Below, one piece after another: positions 28,941 through 37,742 of a DNA stretch of 60,816 nucleotides. Origin of the DNA: a virus. The notes below the pieces were generated by a model. That model was not told the DNA's origin. It saw only the letters and a list, made by a program, of their open reading frames with translations, and did no database searches. The first letter of the stretch is position 1; every line of letters starts with the position of its first letter. The position numbers and the translations under genes were made by a program. Where the stretch lies: positions 1 through 60,816 of the IMG/VR virus record IMGVR_UViG_3300037882_001949. One strand, written 5' to 3'.

Positions 28941-29489
28941 TTATCTTTTATTAAATATTGTGTATTTATATCCTAAATTAGGTCTTTTGTTTATTAAATC
29001 ATAACCTAAGTAAAAACCATTATTTCTAATAATTAATCCTAAACTAGGAGTAATATCATTAAAATTAGTATTTAATCCTAAATTAATTTGATATTTAATA
29101 TTATTATTTCTTATAATAGTAGTACTATCATATATTTTCAAAGGAACTAATAATTTATAATTAAGATTTCTTGAAGTTAGATAACCTAATATTGTATCAT
29201 GTAAGTATATTACAACATTACTATCTCTAACAGTATCATTATATACTCTATATTTAGGTATAATTTTATATTTATTAGTATCTATATTCTTATAAACTAT
29301 AATAGGTTCAAAAACAGTGTTTTCTTTAATTTTAAAGATGGTTGTAGTATCTCTAATAGTAGTAACAGTATGTTTTATTAAAGTGTCTCCAGAAGTATTT
29401 AAATCAATTTTAGGAGTATTACATTGTTTTATTGATAAAACTAATATAACAACTAATAATGCAGCAATAATATAATTTTTATATTTCAT
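28941..29489 (-). CDS. Membrane-anchored lysis-cassette protein, possible inner-membrane spanin, 182 aa
   Basis: A short basic N-terminus is followed by a membrane segment (YIIAALLVVILVLSI, residues 6-20) and then a long, Thr/Asp-rich extracytoplasmic region with DTTTIFKI and beta-strand repeats. An N-in, C-out anchor protein directly downstream of holin-like and lysozyme genes fits an i-spanin-like role, but no Rz signature is evident and the outer partner is not identified. It overlaps the preceding small membrane gene by 11 bases. Confidence 0.65.
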   Translation of the reverse strand: MKYKNYIIAALLVVILVLSIKQCNTPKIDLNTSGDTLIKHTVTTIRDTTTIFKIKENTVFEPIIVYKNIDTNKYKIIPKYRVYNDTVRDSNVVIYLHDTILGYLTSRNLNYKLLVPLKIYDSTTIIRNNNIKYQINLGLNTNFNDITPSLGLIIRNNGFYLGYDLINKRPNLGYKYTIFNKR

Positions 29490-29676
29490 TATTATTTTTA
29501 ATTTCAGTTATATGACCACCAACTATAGGTAAAACTATTGCTCCAAATACTTTTAAATAAGTACTAGGTAATGAAAAATCAAGTTTATCAATATCTAATA
29601 CTAATAATGAATTATATAAAGCTAATATATAACCAGCAATTGTTGCTTTTGTATTTTTATTTAAAAAATTTATCAT
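29479..29676 (-). CDS. Small membrane protein, candidate holin, 65 aa
   Basis: Two hydrophobic stretches (about residues 12-28, TIAGYILALYNSLLVLD, and 41-54, YLKVFGAIVLPIVGG) with charged ends suggest two membrane passes. Size, topology and position immediately after the lysozyme gene fit a holin that would release the endolysin. It overlaps the next gene by 11 bases, indicating coupling. Confidence 0.6.
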   Translation of the reverse strand: MINFLNKNTKATIAGYILALYNSLLVLDIDKLDFSLPSTYLKVFGAIVLPIVGGHITEIKNNNEI

Positions 29677-29677
29677 A

Positions 29678-30193
29678 TTATGTAAAATATAAATTTGCTT
29701 CAGCTGTTCTACGTCTAATTAAACCTTCTAATTTTAATTTTTCACCTATTTCATCAATTAAACCATCACCATCATCATCTTTAGAATTACGTGTACCATC
29801 ACCACCAAATACCCAAAGTAAAAAGTTATTTTTTATTGTTGGGTCATTACGATTAGTGTTTACTTTTTTTAATAAACTACTTGTTTTTAAAGCATTTGCA
29901 CCTAAATTATAAGTAAAACTTACTAAAGCATTAAATTGATTTTGTGTTAAATTATCATTACATAATGAGTCTACAGCTTTTTCATAAAAGCTAATATCAT
30001 TTTTTAAAAATATTAACGCTTGTTCTTTAGTTATAGCAGTATCTTTTAAACTTACTTTAATTCCAGTAGGATATCTTGTAGTACCATAACCTATTGTTGG
30101 AACATTAGCTGGACATAAATATGGTTTAGACCTAAATCCTTCAAAAGAAGTAATTAGTTCAATTCCTTTATTATCTATTTTAGTTATTTTCAT
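29678..30193 (-). CDS. Endolysin, GH24 lysozyme, 171 aa
   Basis: This is a T4/P22-type lysozyme that cleaves the glycan strands of peptidoglycan. The catalytic triad follows the family spacing E-8x-(D/C)-5x-T: Glu18 in SFEGFR, Cys27 in PYLCP and Thr33 in PTIGYG. Also typical are NQFNALVSFTYNLGANAL and the C-terminal GLIRRRTAEANLYF. Between WVFGG and that tail lies an extra acidic loop with DDDGDGLIDE, resembling a calcium-binding DxDxDG loop, which many relatives lack. There is no signal peptide, so release depends on a holin. Its start overlaps the stop of the 90-residue gene. Confidence 0.93.
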   Translation of the reverse strand: MKITKIDNKGIELITSFEGFRSKPYLCPANVPTIGYGTTRYPTGIKVSLKDTAITKEQALIFLKNDISFYEKAVDSLCNDNLTQNQFNALVSFTYNLGANALKTSSLLKKVNTNRNDPTIKNNFLLWVFGGDGTRNSKDDDGDGLIDEIGEKLKLEGLIRRRTAEANLYFT

Positions 30194-30465
30194 TATTCTA
30201 CTTCTATTCTGGTTTCTTTAGGTAAAATAGCATTAAATTTAAAAAAATTATCTCTATTTTTACCATTTACTAAATTATTACTTACTATATAATTATCAAT
30301 TTTTGATATAATTTGTTCATCAGTTTTTTCAAGTTTTATAATTCTTTTTTCATGGTCTTTAAAACCAGAATTTATTGTACTTATACCATAAATAAAAGAT
30401 GTTAATGCTCCTATAATATATATAACTTCTTTAGTATTAAAAGTTAAATCAAAAAATTTACCCAT
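30193..30465 (-). CDS. Small single-pass membrane protein of the lysis cassette, 90 aa
   Basis: A hydrophobic segment (EVIYIIGALTSFIYGIST, about residues 13-30) is followed by a helical, charged tail (HEKRIIKLEKTDEQIISKI), the layout of small phage membrane proteins of the XhlA or holin-accessory kind. The stop overlaps the lysozyme start (TAATG), placing it in the lysis operon. It may be a holin, a holin partner or an anti-holin. Confidence 0.6.
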   Translation of the reverse strand: MGKFFDLTFNTKEVIYIIGALTSFIYGISTINSGFKDHEKRIIKLEKTDEQIISKIDNYIVSNNLVNGKNRDNFFKFNAILPKETRIEVE

Positions 30466-30469
30466 ACCA

Positions 30470-30703
30470 TTAATCTTTTAATTTGAAATATTGAAATATT
30501 TGTATATTATTATTTAAAAAATTACCACTAATTTCTAAAGTAACATTATGTTTTTTTAAAAAATCTTTCATAATGTTATTATATTCATTAGTTATATTTT
30601 CTAATTTTAAATTATTACTAAGCTCTATAAGTTTTTTAGCTTTTTCAAGATTATTATCTTCAATTATATTTTTTAATTCTTCTTTATTTTCTGTATTTTC
30701 CAT
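30470..30703 (-). CDS. Hypothetical helical protein, 77 aa
   Basis: The protein is almost entirely predicted helix with an alternating charge pattern (EELKNIIEDNNLEKAKKLIE) and no membrane segment. It lies between the fibre genes and the lysis genes with short gaps, so it is probably co-transcribed with lysis functions. I do not recognise it. Confidence 0.6.
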   Translation of the reverse strand: MENTENKEELKNIIEDNNLEKAKKLIELSNNLKLENITNEYNNIMKDFLKKHNVTLEISGNFLNNNIQIFQYFKLKD

Positions 30704-30712
30704 AATATATAA

Positions 30713-31129
30713 TTAATCAAATTTACTTCCACCAATTTCAGAGGCACGAAATAGAGTAGTTTCTAAAATTAAGCCCCAGTAATTCTGTCCGCTTAAAATT
30801 AAATTATTAAAATGAGTGAATTGACCATCTGCATTTTCATAACCTTCGTCCCCAACGTTTAAAACCTTCATTTCGCTGTTGATTTTTATTTCGTCAGTAG
30901 CGGTTAAATTTCTCTCGTATTTTTGCAATGCAATTGAGTTGTTTATCCTATTCCCATGTTCATCTAAATAATACACATCCCATTTTAAAACTATTTGCTT
31001 TTGCGTTGGGAACGTTTCAATTCCCCTATCTAAAACTAACAATCTTTTAATGTTTGGAATTAAAGGATGCGGGTGGATTTCAATCTCTCCCTTAGTAGCT
31101 AGTCTGTTTATTAAATCTTGTTTTGTCAT
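30713..31129 (-). CDS. Hypothetical fibre-associated protein of foreign composition, 138 aa
   Basis: Codon use and GC content are visibly higher than in the neighbours, and this continues into the next gene. The sequence has KGEIEIHPHPLIPNIKRLLV near the N-terminus and NLILSGQNYWGLILETTLFR near the end. I do not recognise a catalytic motif. Its place right after a fibre gene, with matching foreign composition, suggests a small tail protein or chaperone acquired together with the receptor-binding gene, probably from a Flavobacterium-like genome or its phages. Confidence 0.7.
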   Translation of the reverse strand: MTKQDLINRLATKGEIEIHPHPLIPNIKRLLVLDRGIETFPTQKQIVLKWDVYYLDEHGNRINNSIALQKYERNLTATDEIKINSEMKVLNVGDEGYENADGQFTHFNNLILSGQNYWGLILETTLFRASEIGGSKFD

Positions 31130-31130
31130 G

Positions 31131-32282
31131 TTATACCAAAGTGAATGTTTTTGTTACCCCATTAACCCTTGCCTTATAGTCAGTTCCATCGAACCACACA
31201 TCTCCATTTATAGGTGAGGATGGAGCTACACCGATAGGGACATTAAGCGAAGCTCTGCCAGAAGTGCTTGCTGATAACGTTGCCTTGCCGTTAACAAAAT
31301 TAAAATAACCAATTGATGAATTCATGTGAGCTTCTATAAACATAGATGTGCTTGCGTTTAATCGTGAAGAAAAACTACTTGTTCCTGTGGCCGTTCCAGC
31401 AAATCCAAACTCAAAGGCTGCTATAGCTCCACTTGGTAAAGATGGAGACGCCGTGTTGTAAAATGCAAAAGATTCACTAGCTGGTCCTATTCTATATCTT
31501 GATGTGGAAATTGCTCCGCTGGCACCCTGTCCTACTGATAATATTGTGCCATTGTAAGCTAAATTACCAGAATCAATAGCTCTACCGTTTGTGGTCGTAA
31601 AGACAATTCTGCCACTTGTTAACGGTGTGTCGGCTAATACAAAATCTTTACGCGAATTTCCGCTAGTTATTACACCAGTGAATTTATCTCCAAAGAAATT
31701 AATCTTACCGGCAATAGCCGTGTCAGGTGCTGCGCTGGTTAATTGTATTACATTTCCTACTGAAAGAATATTGTTAGTAAAAGTTAAATTAGGAGAACTA
31801 ACTATTTTTTCATTAACATTACCAAAACCAATTTCTGTATTTTTTAATTTTATATTAATATTTTCTAAATCTAAAATATTATTAATATTTAAATTTTGAT
31901 AATCTTTAGCTTGTATTTTTAATATATAAATTAAAGCAACAGGATAACTACTTGGAGTACCAGTGAGCACAAAATCCCCCAACGTATTAAAACTGGTGAC
32001 ATCCACATCAACTCCACCACTTGTTTTTGGAAAAATACCCGCAGGTTGTCCGTTTTGGATTGTACTAACGTAGGCATCAATCCCTCCGAAGAATTGGTCA
32101 ACAAGAATTGTTGAGTTTGTGGGTTTTGTAATTGTTCCCGTTGAATTGTTAATTTCTGTAAAATATGTGATTTTATATTCATTTTCTTCAAGATAGGTTA
32201 CTCTTTCATCTAATAAAGGGTCTATCCCAGATGAAGCCAAGCTCCATATTCTACGAGGTTCCTTAATTAAACTTTGACCCAT
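31131..32282 (-). CDS. Mosaic tail fibre / receptor-binding candidate, 383 aa
   Basis: The protein has the layered Gly/Ser/Thr-rich beta pattern of tail fibres (SGRIVFTTTNGRAIDSGNLA, GTATGTSSFSSRLNASTSMF) and ends in NGDVWFDGTDYKARVNGVTK, a C-terminal cap common in Bacteroidota phage fibres. DNA composition changes twice inside the gene: both ends are GC-richer, while about 31790-31960 (LNINNILDLENINIKLKNTE) is as AT-rich as the rest of the phage. This indicates domain-level recombination. Which receptor it binds cannot be read from the sequence. Confidence 0.72.
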   Translation of the reverse strand: MGQSLIKEPRRIWSLASSGIDPLLDERVTYLEENEYKITYFTEINNSTGTITKPTNSTILVDQFFGGIDAYVSTIQNGQPAGIFPKTSGGVDVDVTSFNTLGDFVLTGTPSSYPVALIYILKIQAKDYQNLNINNILDLENINIKLKNTEIGFGNVNEKIVSSPNLTFTNNILSVGNVIQLTSAAPDTAIAGKINFFGDKFTGVITSGNSRKDFVLADTPLTSGRIVFTTTNGRAIDSGNLAYNGTILSVGQGASGAISTSRYRIGPASESFAFYNTASPSLPSGAIAAFEFGFAGTATGTSSFSSRLNASTSMFIEAHMNSSIGYFNFVNGKATLSASTSGRASLNVPIGVAPSSPINGDVWFDGTDYKARVNGVTKTFTLV

Positions 32283-32284
32283 AA

Positions 32285-32629
32285 TTATTTATAATATTGT
32301 ACGTGTAAAATTGTAATTCCTGATTGTACTCTTGTAATCCTAAAATTAATAAGATTTTGATAACCTACTATATCTATAACATCTAAAGAATTTAAACCTA
32401 TACCATCTGTTGTTGTTGGTTGAGTACCTGAACTACCTAATAAAAGGTGTCTTGAAGCAATTCCTGTATCTAAAGATTCAAGTTTCAATTCTGCATATTT
32501 AACACCATTAGGTACTGTTAAAGATTTAACTGTACCATCAACTGTTAATTTTTGATAAGCACAAGCTACTAATACTTTTTTATTTAAATTTATTAATTCT
32601 TGTAAATATGATTTTGATTGGTCTGACAT
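32285..32629 (-). CDS. Small structural-type protein, 114 aa
   Basis: After a helical start (SYLQELINLNKKVLVACAYQ) comes a beta-rich body with KLTVDGTVKSLTVPNG and HLLLGSSGTQPTTTDG, the pattern of small decoration or fibre-base proteins encoded beside Bacteroidota phage tail genes. No enzymatic motif is seen. It follows the fibre gene by three bases. Confidence 0.65.
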   Translation of the reverse strand: MSDQSKSYLQELINLNKKVLVACAYQKLTVDGTVKSLTVPNGVKYAELKLESLDTGIASRHLLLGSSGTQPTTTDGIGLNSLDVIDIVGYQNLINFRITRVQSGITILHVQYYK

Positions 32630-32640
32630 TTTATTATATT

Positions 32641-32916
32641 TTATTCACAATTACATAATTCACAATAAGTAATTGCTCTGTTATAAATTTTATTGAACTC
32701 TGTTTTACTTAGACAATTAATACTATTTTCTGTTGTATTATATTTAAGTAATAATTCTATAGTGTCGTTTAATATTAAAATATCATTAAAAACGTCTTTA
32801 TAATTTTTATTACTATATAGTTTATTTGTTACTAAAAAATTAGTTTTATTTGAAGAACAACATTTGAGTCTTTGAATATTCAAAGACAAATCTTCAATAT
32901 TTGTTAATAGACTCAT
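32641..32916 (-). CDS. Hypothetical cysteine-containing helical protein, 91 aa
   Basis: The protein is mostly helical with an adjacent Cys pair (LKCCSSNK), a lone Cys in the middle and a C-terminal CELCNCE, which could bind metal or form disulphides. The C-terminal Cys pattern echoes that of the 194-residue protein encoded at 33749-34333 (CKNINCNTCN), suggesting related head/fibre accessory parts. Function unknown. Confidence 0.62.
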   Translation of the reverse strand: MSLLTNIEDLSLNIQRLKCCSSNKTNFLVTNKLYSNKNYKDVFNDILILNDTIELLLKYNTTENSINCLSKTEFNKIYNRAITYCELCNCE

Positions 32917-32922
32917 ATATTA

Positions 32923-33741
32923 TTAAGGTAATGTTGCTAAGTAAGCTTTTAGATCAACAGCTGTTATAAATTCATACCCTGTATCAGTACTATTTCTTAT
33001 TAATATAGAATATGCACCATTACCTTCAGCAGGTATTAAGTTACCATCTGTTGTTTCGTACATAAAAGAATCAGCTCCTTTAACACCTCCTGGTGAAACA
33101 ATTGAGGGTGGTTGTAATATAGGAGTATTACCTGTATATTGTAAATCTAAAACTTCAATAATTGTACCGCTAACTATACTTGTAATCTTGTAATAACCAG
33201 AATTTTCTATATATAATATTTGACCTACACCCATCCATGATGTTCTAACAACAACTAATTCATAAATATCACCTCCCAGAGGTGTTGATGATACTATTGT
33301 TGTATAAGCATTTATACCATTAGGTCCAGGAGATCCTGTTGAGCCAGTTGCTCCTGTAGCTCCAGCACTACCTGTTTGACCAACTTCTCCACATATTGAT
33401 ATAGTCCAATCATTATGTGTTCCAGAACCTTTAGTATAATCTATATTAACTGTTATTAAATTTCCTGAAATAGCTGTTATAGGACCTTCTAAAACTTTAC
33501 TTCCATCATTAGATGAAAATCTTATTCTTTGACCTAAAGTATATGTTAAAGAAAGATTAGATGTAAAATTTTTAGAGCCAGTAGTTAGAAATTGAGGGGT
33601 TGTTGAAGAGCCTATTATTAAAGGTGATGTACCATTAGTACCATTAGTACCAGCAGAACCTTGAGGCCCTTGTGGGCCAACTGGACCTTGTGGACCAGAA
33701 AATATTGTTGTTGAATTTAAATTATCGTTACAGTCACACAT
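32923..33741 (-). CDS. Collagen-like fibre protein, 272 aa
   Basis: Two collagen-type Gly-X-Y tracts are visible: GPQGPVGPQGPQGSAGTNG near residues 16-34, and GQTGSAGATGATGSTGSPG in the middle. They are separated by beta-rich modules and followed by a globular C-terminal domain ending SILIRNSTDTGYEFITAVDL. Collagen-like stalks trimerise and are common in phage head and tail fibres. It begins with two Cys (MCDCND). Its position among fibre and head-accessory genes supports a fibre role. Confidence 0.78.
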   Translation of the reverse strand: MCDCNDNLNSTTIFSGPQGPVGPQGPQGSAGTNGTNGTSPLIIGSSTTPQFLTTGSKNFTSNLSLTYTLGQRIRFSSNDGSKVLEGPITAISGNLITVNIDYTKGSGTHNDWTISICGEVGQTGSAGATGATGSTGSPGPNGINAYTTIVSSTPLGGDIYELVVVRTSWMGVGQILYIENSGYYKITSIVSGTIIEVLDLQYTGNTPILQPPSIVSPGGVKGADSFMYETTDGNLIPAEGNGAYSILIRNSTDTGYEFITAVDLKAYLATLP

Positions 33742-33748
33742 TAGTATA

Positions 33749-34333
33749 TTAATTACAAGTATTACAATTTATATTTTTACAAAGTTTGTTTATTTCTTTT
33801 TTAATATTATTAAAGTTATTTTCATTAAAACATTCTGCTGAGTTTATTAAAGATGCTAATAATACTTTAACTTGTGTATAAGTATCCATTTTTTCTTTAT
33901 TTTCTTTTTTAAATAGATTATCTGTTAAATCTATTTTAGATAACATTTTATCAGCACAACATTTTGAATTACAATAAAAATAATAAGATATATTATAGGT
34001 AAATGTATTATTATTATCATCTAACAAAGTATACATAAATTCCCAATAACCATCTTCAATAGAAGTTCTTTCTAAATCTTCTAAATTAATAGTGTATTTT
34101 AAATCTTTATTTGTTGTTGGAAAATCTCCTGTACCAAATAAGTCTATTGTATATTCATTATTTGAAGGTGATATTACCTTTAAATTAGCTGATACAAAAT
34201 CATTTATTTCAGGATTAGGTGTTCCATAACCACCTACAGTTGTTTGAGAATTATATATCCCTGTTATATCACTAAAAGTTAAAGTGGTACAATCAGAAGC
34301 TAAACATATTTTTATTTTAGGAGATAAAGCCAT
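33749..34333 (-). CDS. Conserved head/fibre accessory protein, 194 aa
   Basis: The N-terminal 120 residues are beta-rich and contain CLASDCTTLTFSDITGIYN and a DDNNNTFTYNISYYFYCNSK strand. The C-terminal part is helical and ends in a Cys-rich tail (CKNINCNTCN). Beta domain plus Cys-rich helical tail in this genomic place is frequent in crAss-like and other Bacteroidota phages, where the protein is annotated only as structural. A terminator precedes it. Confidence 0.68.
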   Translation of the reverse strand: MALSPKIKICLASDCTTLTFSDITGIYNSQTTVGGYGTPNPEINDFVSANLKVISPSNNEYTIDLFGTGDFPTTNKDLKYTINLEDLERTSIEDGYWEFMYTLLDDNNNTFTYNISYYFYCNSKCCADKMLSKIDLTDNLFKKENKEKMDTYTQVKVLLASLINSAECFNENNFNNIKKEINKLCKNINCNTCN

Positions 34334-34349
34334 ATTAATTATTTAAAAA

Positions 34350-34383
34350 CTCTAACCGTAATATTTTACTATTACAGTTAGAG
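34350..34383 (-). terminator. Terminator downstream of the 422-residue structural gene
   Basis: CTCTAAC pairs with GTTAGAG, and GTAATA with TATTAC, separated by one C-A mismatch, giving a 13-pair stem. On the minus strand it is followed by TTTTTAAAT. It separates the head-proximal structural genes from the fibre genes. Confidence 0.8.
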
Positions 34384-34406
34384 TATATAACAAAAGGATA
34401 AAAGTA

Positions 34407-35675
34407 TTATATTGATATATTAGCAAAAGCTCTAGGAGTACTTGTCATCCAAGCATCAAGAATAGCTTTCACATCTGTTCCTGTAGAAGATAGTGTTGTA
34501 TAAGCACCATTAGTATTAATAGCTGGAAAAGCTAAAATAACTGATTTATTAGATATTACAGATACTCCTGTTGGTGTATTAATTGAATCATTGTATTCAA
34601 TAACAACCAAGTCGTATTTATATCTAACTTTAACAGCAGCAGTAGATAAAGCACTTGTTAAAACTGATGTTAAAACAGCTACTGTTGAACTTACAAAATA
34701 TTTAATTTCATAATTAACACCACCTAATTCAACTTTTTCACCTTCTCTAAGTATAGCAGCTACTGATGCACTAAATGTTACTCTATCTTCACCTGAAGTA
34801 CCAGTAACAGTTGGAACAATAGCAGCACTAAGTATAAAGTTACTAGTTGAGCTATAATCCAATACTGGTATAGGCCATAATCTGCGATTTACAACACCTT
34901 CTGTTCCAAATTCAAAATTTTCTATAGTATAAACTTCATCATAAGTACCATTACCATAAGAAAATGCTTGAATCTGTGTACAGGTTGTACTTGTACCAAA
35001 ACCACTAGCATCATTTACATGTGTTGAAAAATAAACCTTATTAGGTGTATAAGTTGTATTTTGAAATTGATTTACATCTTTAGACCATATTTCAACACCA
35101 TAATCAGTTGCTCCAGTTACACCATAAACACCTGTTCCATTACCTACAACAATAGCTGTAATTTGTGATTTAAAAGAGCTGTTATTAATAGTATTTGCTG
35201 TTTGTGTAGCAATGCTTAATTGAGTTGCTGTAGGAGATGATTGAAAATGAAAACTAGGTGCTTCTGGTCTTTCAGAATACAAACCTTTATCATTTTTAAA
35301 TCTGATTATAAAATTATAATCTACATCTGGTGCAACTTCAATACTACCAGAAGCTGATTTACGATTATAACCTATTGACCATACTTCTCTTTGAGAAGGT
35401 TTATAAGAACTACCTTTATAGGTAATTACTGAACTACCATTAATCTTGGTAGATTTTTTAGTATATGATACACCATTACTATCTGTTTTACTTTCAACAA
35501 TAAAAATTGAAGGTTGAGTAGTAATGTTATCATTACCAGCAGGATCTAAAGCTGTCCAATCTGAACCATATATACCAATTTTACCTGTTGTACAAGCAGT
35601 AATCGCTGAGTTATTAGCTGGTAATGCTGTACCATCACTAATAAAAATGTTTCTAACTTTGTGTAAATTATTCAT
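34407..35675 (-). CDS. Structural protein of the head/tail region, 422 aa
   Basis: The protein is Thr/Ser/Val-rich and beta-structured throughout, beginning MNNLHKVRNIFISDGTALPA and ending WMTSTPRAFANISI. There are no enzyme motifs, signal peptide or membrane segments. It stands between the 152-residue gene and the fibre genes, where crAss-like phages carry head-associated structural proteins. Its GC content is somewhat above the phage average, as expected for a highly expressed virion protein. A precise role is not assignable. Confidence 0.68.
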   Translation of the reverse strand: MNNLHKVRNIFISDGTALPANNSAITACTTGKIGIYGSDWTALDPAGNDNITTQPSIFIVESKTDSNGVSYTKKSTKINGSSVITYKGSSYKPSQREVWSIGYNRKSASGSIEVAPDVDYNFIIRFKNDKGLYSERPEAPSFHFQSSPTATQLSIATQTANTINNSSFKSQITAIVVGNGTGVYGVTGATDYGVEIWSKDVNQFQNTTYTPNKVYFSTHVNDASGFGTSTTCTQIQAFSYGNGTYDEVYTIENFEFGTEGVVNRRLWPIPVLDYSSTSNFILSAAIVPTVTGTSGEDRVTFSASVAAILREGEKVELGGVNYEIKYFVSSTVAVLTSVLTSALSTAAVKVRYKYDLVVIEYNDSINTPTGVSVISNKSVILAFPAINTNGAYTTLSSTGTDVKAILDAWMTSTPRAFANISI

Positions 35676-35719
35676 TTGTTTTTTAAGTTTGTAATTTTAT
35701 TTTTAATTTATTTAATTAA

Positions 35720-36178
35720 TTATGATAATATTGTAAATGATATTTTTAATGTTCCTGCTAAAGCATTTGATGTATGAATATTCATTATATTCAGAACAAA
35801 ACTTCCTGAACTAGGAGTTACATTCAATAGTATTGGATATCCATTAGTTAAAAGAGTTCCTGAATAACCTGTAATTGTTGCTAATATAACACTATTAGAT
35901 TTTACAGAATTGTTGGTTACAGTGAAAGCTGTAGCAGTACCACCTGCTAAAGTTGAGCTAACAGTTGTAATTGTACCAGAAGCTTTATTTAAAGTAACAC
36001 CTGTTGTAATTGATGTTATTTGAGTAACAACACCTGTAGATAATGTTAATTTACCTTCGGTATCTGTAATTGAATTTAACCTTGTTATAATTTCATCTAT
36101 TTTACTAGAATAAATCCTAGCATTTGTAATTAATGTACCTAAAAAATATTTAGGATTTATTTTTGCTAATACGCTCAT
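35720..36178 (-). CDS. Small structural protein, possible capsid accessory, 152 aa
   Basis: A short helical head (KYFLGTLITNARIYSSKIDE) is followed by a low-complexity, Thr/Ser-rich beta region (TGVTLNKASGTITTVSST) and a C-terminal beta sandwich-like part. Small proteins of this kind, next to connector genes, decorate capsids or form fibre bases in many Bacteroidota phages. The assignment is by composition and neighbourhood only. Confidence 0.6.
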   Translation of the reverse strand: MSVLAKINPKYFLGTLITNARIYSSKIDEIITRLNSITDTEGKLTLSTGVVTQITSITTGVTLNKASGTITTVSSTLAGGTATAFTVTNNSVKSNSVILATITGYSGTLLTNGYPILLNVTPSSGSFVLNIMNIHTSNALAGTLKISFTILS

Positions 36179-36194
36179 TTATTTAAATTTTTTA

Positions 36195-36926
36195 TTATTC
36201 GTTAGTGTTAATAATTTTTTGATAAGTACCTAGTCTTTTTGCTTCTATACCTTCTAATGCTATATCTACCATTAAATCTACAATTTCATCATGTGTATGT
36301 TCAGATAATTGAAATGTTTGATTATCTTGTAAACTAACAGTTAATGGTTTACTTATGTATCTAATTGTAAAATAATTTAAAATACAATTATCAGGTAATA
36401 TTAATTCTGCATAATTTTTATACATTAGTCTTAGTATTTTAGTATAATCAGCATTCTTAAAAGGATCTGTTATAATTTTATCTAATTCATAATGTTGTAT
36501 AGGTCTTACTTCAACTCTAATACCATCAGTTATAGTTGATGTTGAAGGTTCTCCAGGAGAGTTGTTAGATATTTTTATTTGTTCATTACAAATATTACAT
36601 ACTATAATAGCTCTTTCATTTATTGTAAAGAAATGATCTTCTGGTAATTGTGCAAATACAGAATTATAATCTATATTTTCAGTACTTTTATTAATTATAG
36701 CTAAAGTTTCATTTTTTAATATGTTCTTTAAATCTTCAGTTCTTTTTTGGTCTTCTTCAAAAGAAGTTCTTTTATTATTGTTAATACCATATCTTTGTTT
36801 AATAAATCTAATTTGAGCTTGATTAGCTATTAAATCTATTTCTTCAGGTTCAAAATTAGGATAATTTAAACTATCCAATTTATCTAACCTAAATTTAAAA
36901 TTAGTATGAACATCAGAGATTGTCAA
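36195..36926 (-). CDS. Portal-proximal connector / ring protein, 243 aa
   Basis: The N-terminus (MTISDVHTNFKFRLDKLDSL) and FEPEEIDLIANQAQIRFIKQ match the helical start of crAss-like connector proteins that sit between portal and tail. A central Cys pair (VCNICN) and a beta region with ILNYFTIRYISKPLTV follow, then a C-terminal helix. It resembles in plan the two ring proteins at 27010-28851. Tail or head-completion function is inferred from this resemblance. Confidence 0.72.
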   Translation of the reverse strand: MTISDVHTNFKFRLDKLDSLNYPNFEPEEIDLIANQAQIRFIKQRYGINNNKRTSFEEDQKRTEDLKNILKNETLAIINKSTENIDYNSVFAQLPEDHFFTINERAIIVCNICNEQIKISNNSPGEPSTSTITDGIRVEVRPIQHYELDKIITDPFKNADYTKILRLMYKNYAELILPDNCILNYFTIRYISKPLTVSLQDNQTFQLSEHTHDEIVDLMVDIALEGIEAKRLGTYQKIINTNE

Positions 36927-36938
36927 GATTATTAATTT

Positions 36939-37742
36939 TTATTTTTTTAATTTTTTAAGTTTAGTTTCTAATGTTAATCTTTCAGTTTGATTTTTAATAT
37001 CATTGAAATATTCAACACCTTCATTAATACTACTTGCTATAGTATCATCACCATATTTAATTGAATTACCTTTTCTAGTTAATAGTTTTTTCTCTAGTAA
37101 TTCATAAATAAAGATTTTAGTTTTAAGTTCTTTATCTGTAATAATGTCAAAAAACTGTTTAGGATTTTTCTTCATTTCTTCCATTAATTGTAGTTGAGCA
37201 ACATCTGTAGTCATTAATTCAGTACTAAACTTATTAAACATTTTTAGAGTTCCTTTAACTTCTTCTGGAGTTAATGATAGTATTTTTTTCATACCTTCTA
37301 ATTCAAAGTTTAGAGATTGTAAACCAGCTTTAGCTTTAGCTTCTTCATCATCAATGAAGAATATAACATTAGGTTTATTTCTTTCAAGTTCTGAATTAGC
37401 AACATCTGAATGAGCTAGAATAACTTTATACTTTAACTCATTTGTAACATTGTCTAAAAATAGTTCTGTTGTTTTAGTAGAATTTAATCTAATTGTATAT
37501 TGAGGTGATGAATTAAAAACTTCATTCCACCAATTACTATGTTTAGATAACTCTCCAGCTTTTAAACCTAGTTTTTCTTCATAATACCTCTCCTCATTTT
37601 CAGTTAAACCAGTGTTATAATGACCTTTACTGTTAAGTTGACAGGTTATAACATATGTTGATTTAGGGTAGGCATATAATCCAAAATATCCAGATTTAGG
37701 ATTCCTTTTAATTTTAATTACTTTAGGTTGTTCAACTTCCAT
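36939..37742 (-). CDS. Conserved head-region protein, 267 aa
   Basis: The N-terminal half has a beta-rich core with NPKSGYFGLYAYPKSTYVIT and WWNEVFNSSPQYTIRLNSTK. The C-terminal half is helical and charged (LTPEEVKGTLKMFNKFSTEL to TERLTLETKLKKLKK). A gene of this plan directly after the major capsid gene is common in crAss-like phages, where its role is unsettled. A terminator between it and the capsid gene suggests lower expression than capsid. Confidence 0.68.
   Translation of the reverse strand: MEVEQPKVIKIKRNPKSGYFGLYAYPKSTYVITCQLNSKGHYNTGLTENEERYYEEKLGLKAGELSKHSNWWNEVFNSSPQYTIRLNSTKTTELFLDNVTNELKYKVILAHSDVANSELERNKPNVIFFIDDEEAKAKAGLQSLNFELEGMKKILSLTPEEVKGTLKMFNKFSTELMTTDVAQLQLMEEMKKNPKQFFDIITDKELKTKIFIYELLEKKLLTRKGNSIKYGDDTIASSINEGVEYFNDIKNQTERLTLETKLKKLKK

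Noticed and set aside
30713-32282. Assembly chimera or host contamination, because of the GC shift
   Set aside because: Reading frames pass smoothly through both composition changes and the genes fit the operon spacing, so recombination is the simpler view.
9452-33007. Further TATATTAATA boxes on the minus strand (9452-9461, 27381-27390, 32998-33007)
   Set aside because: All three lie inside genes and none has the TTTGGA-like box at the right distance.
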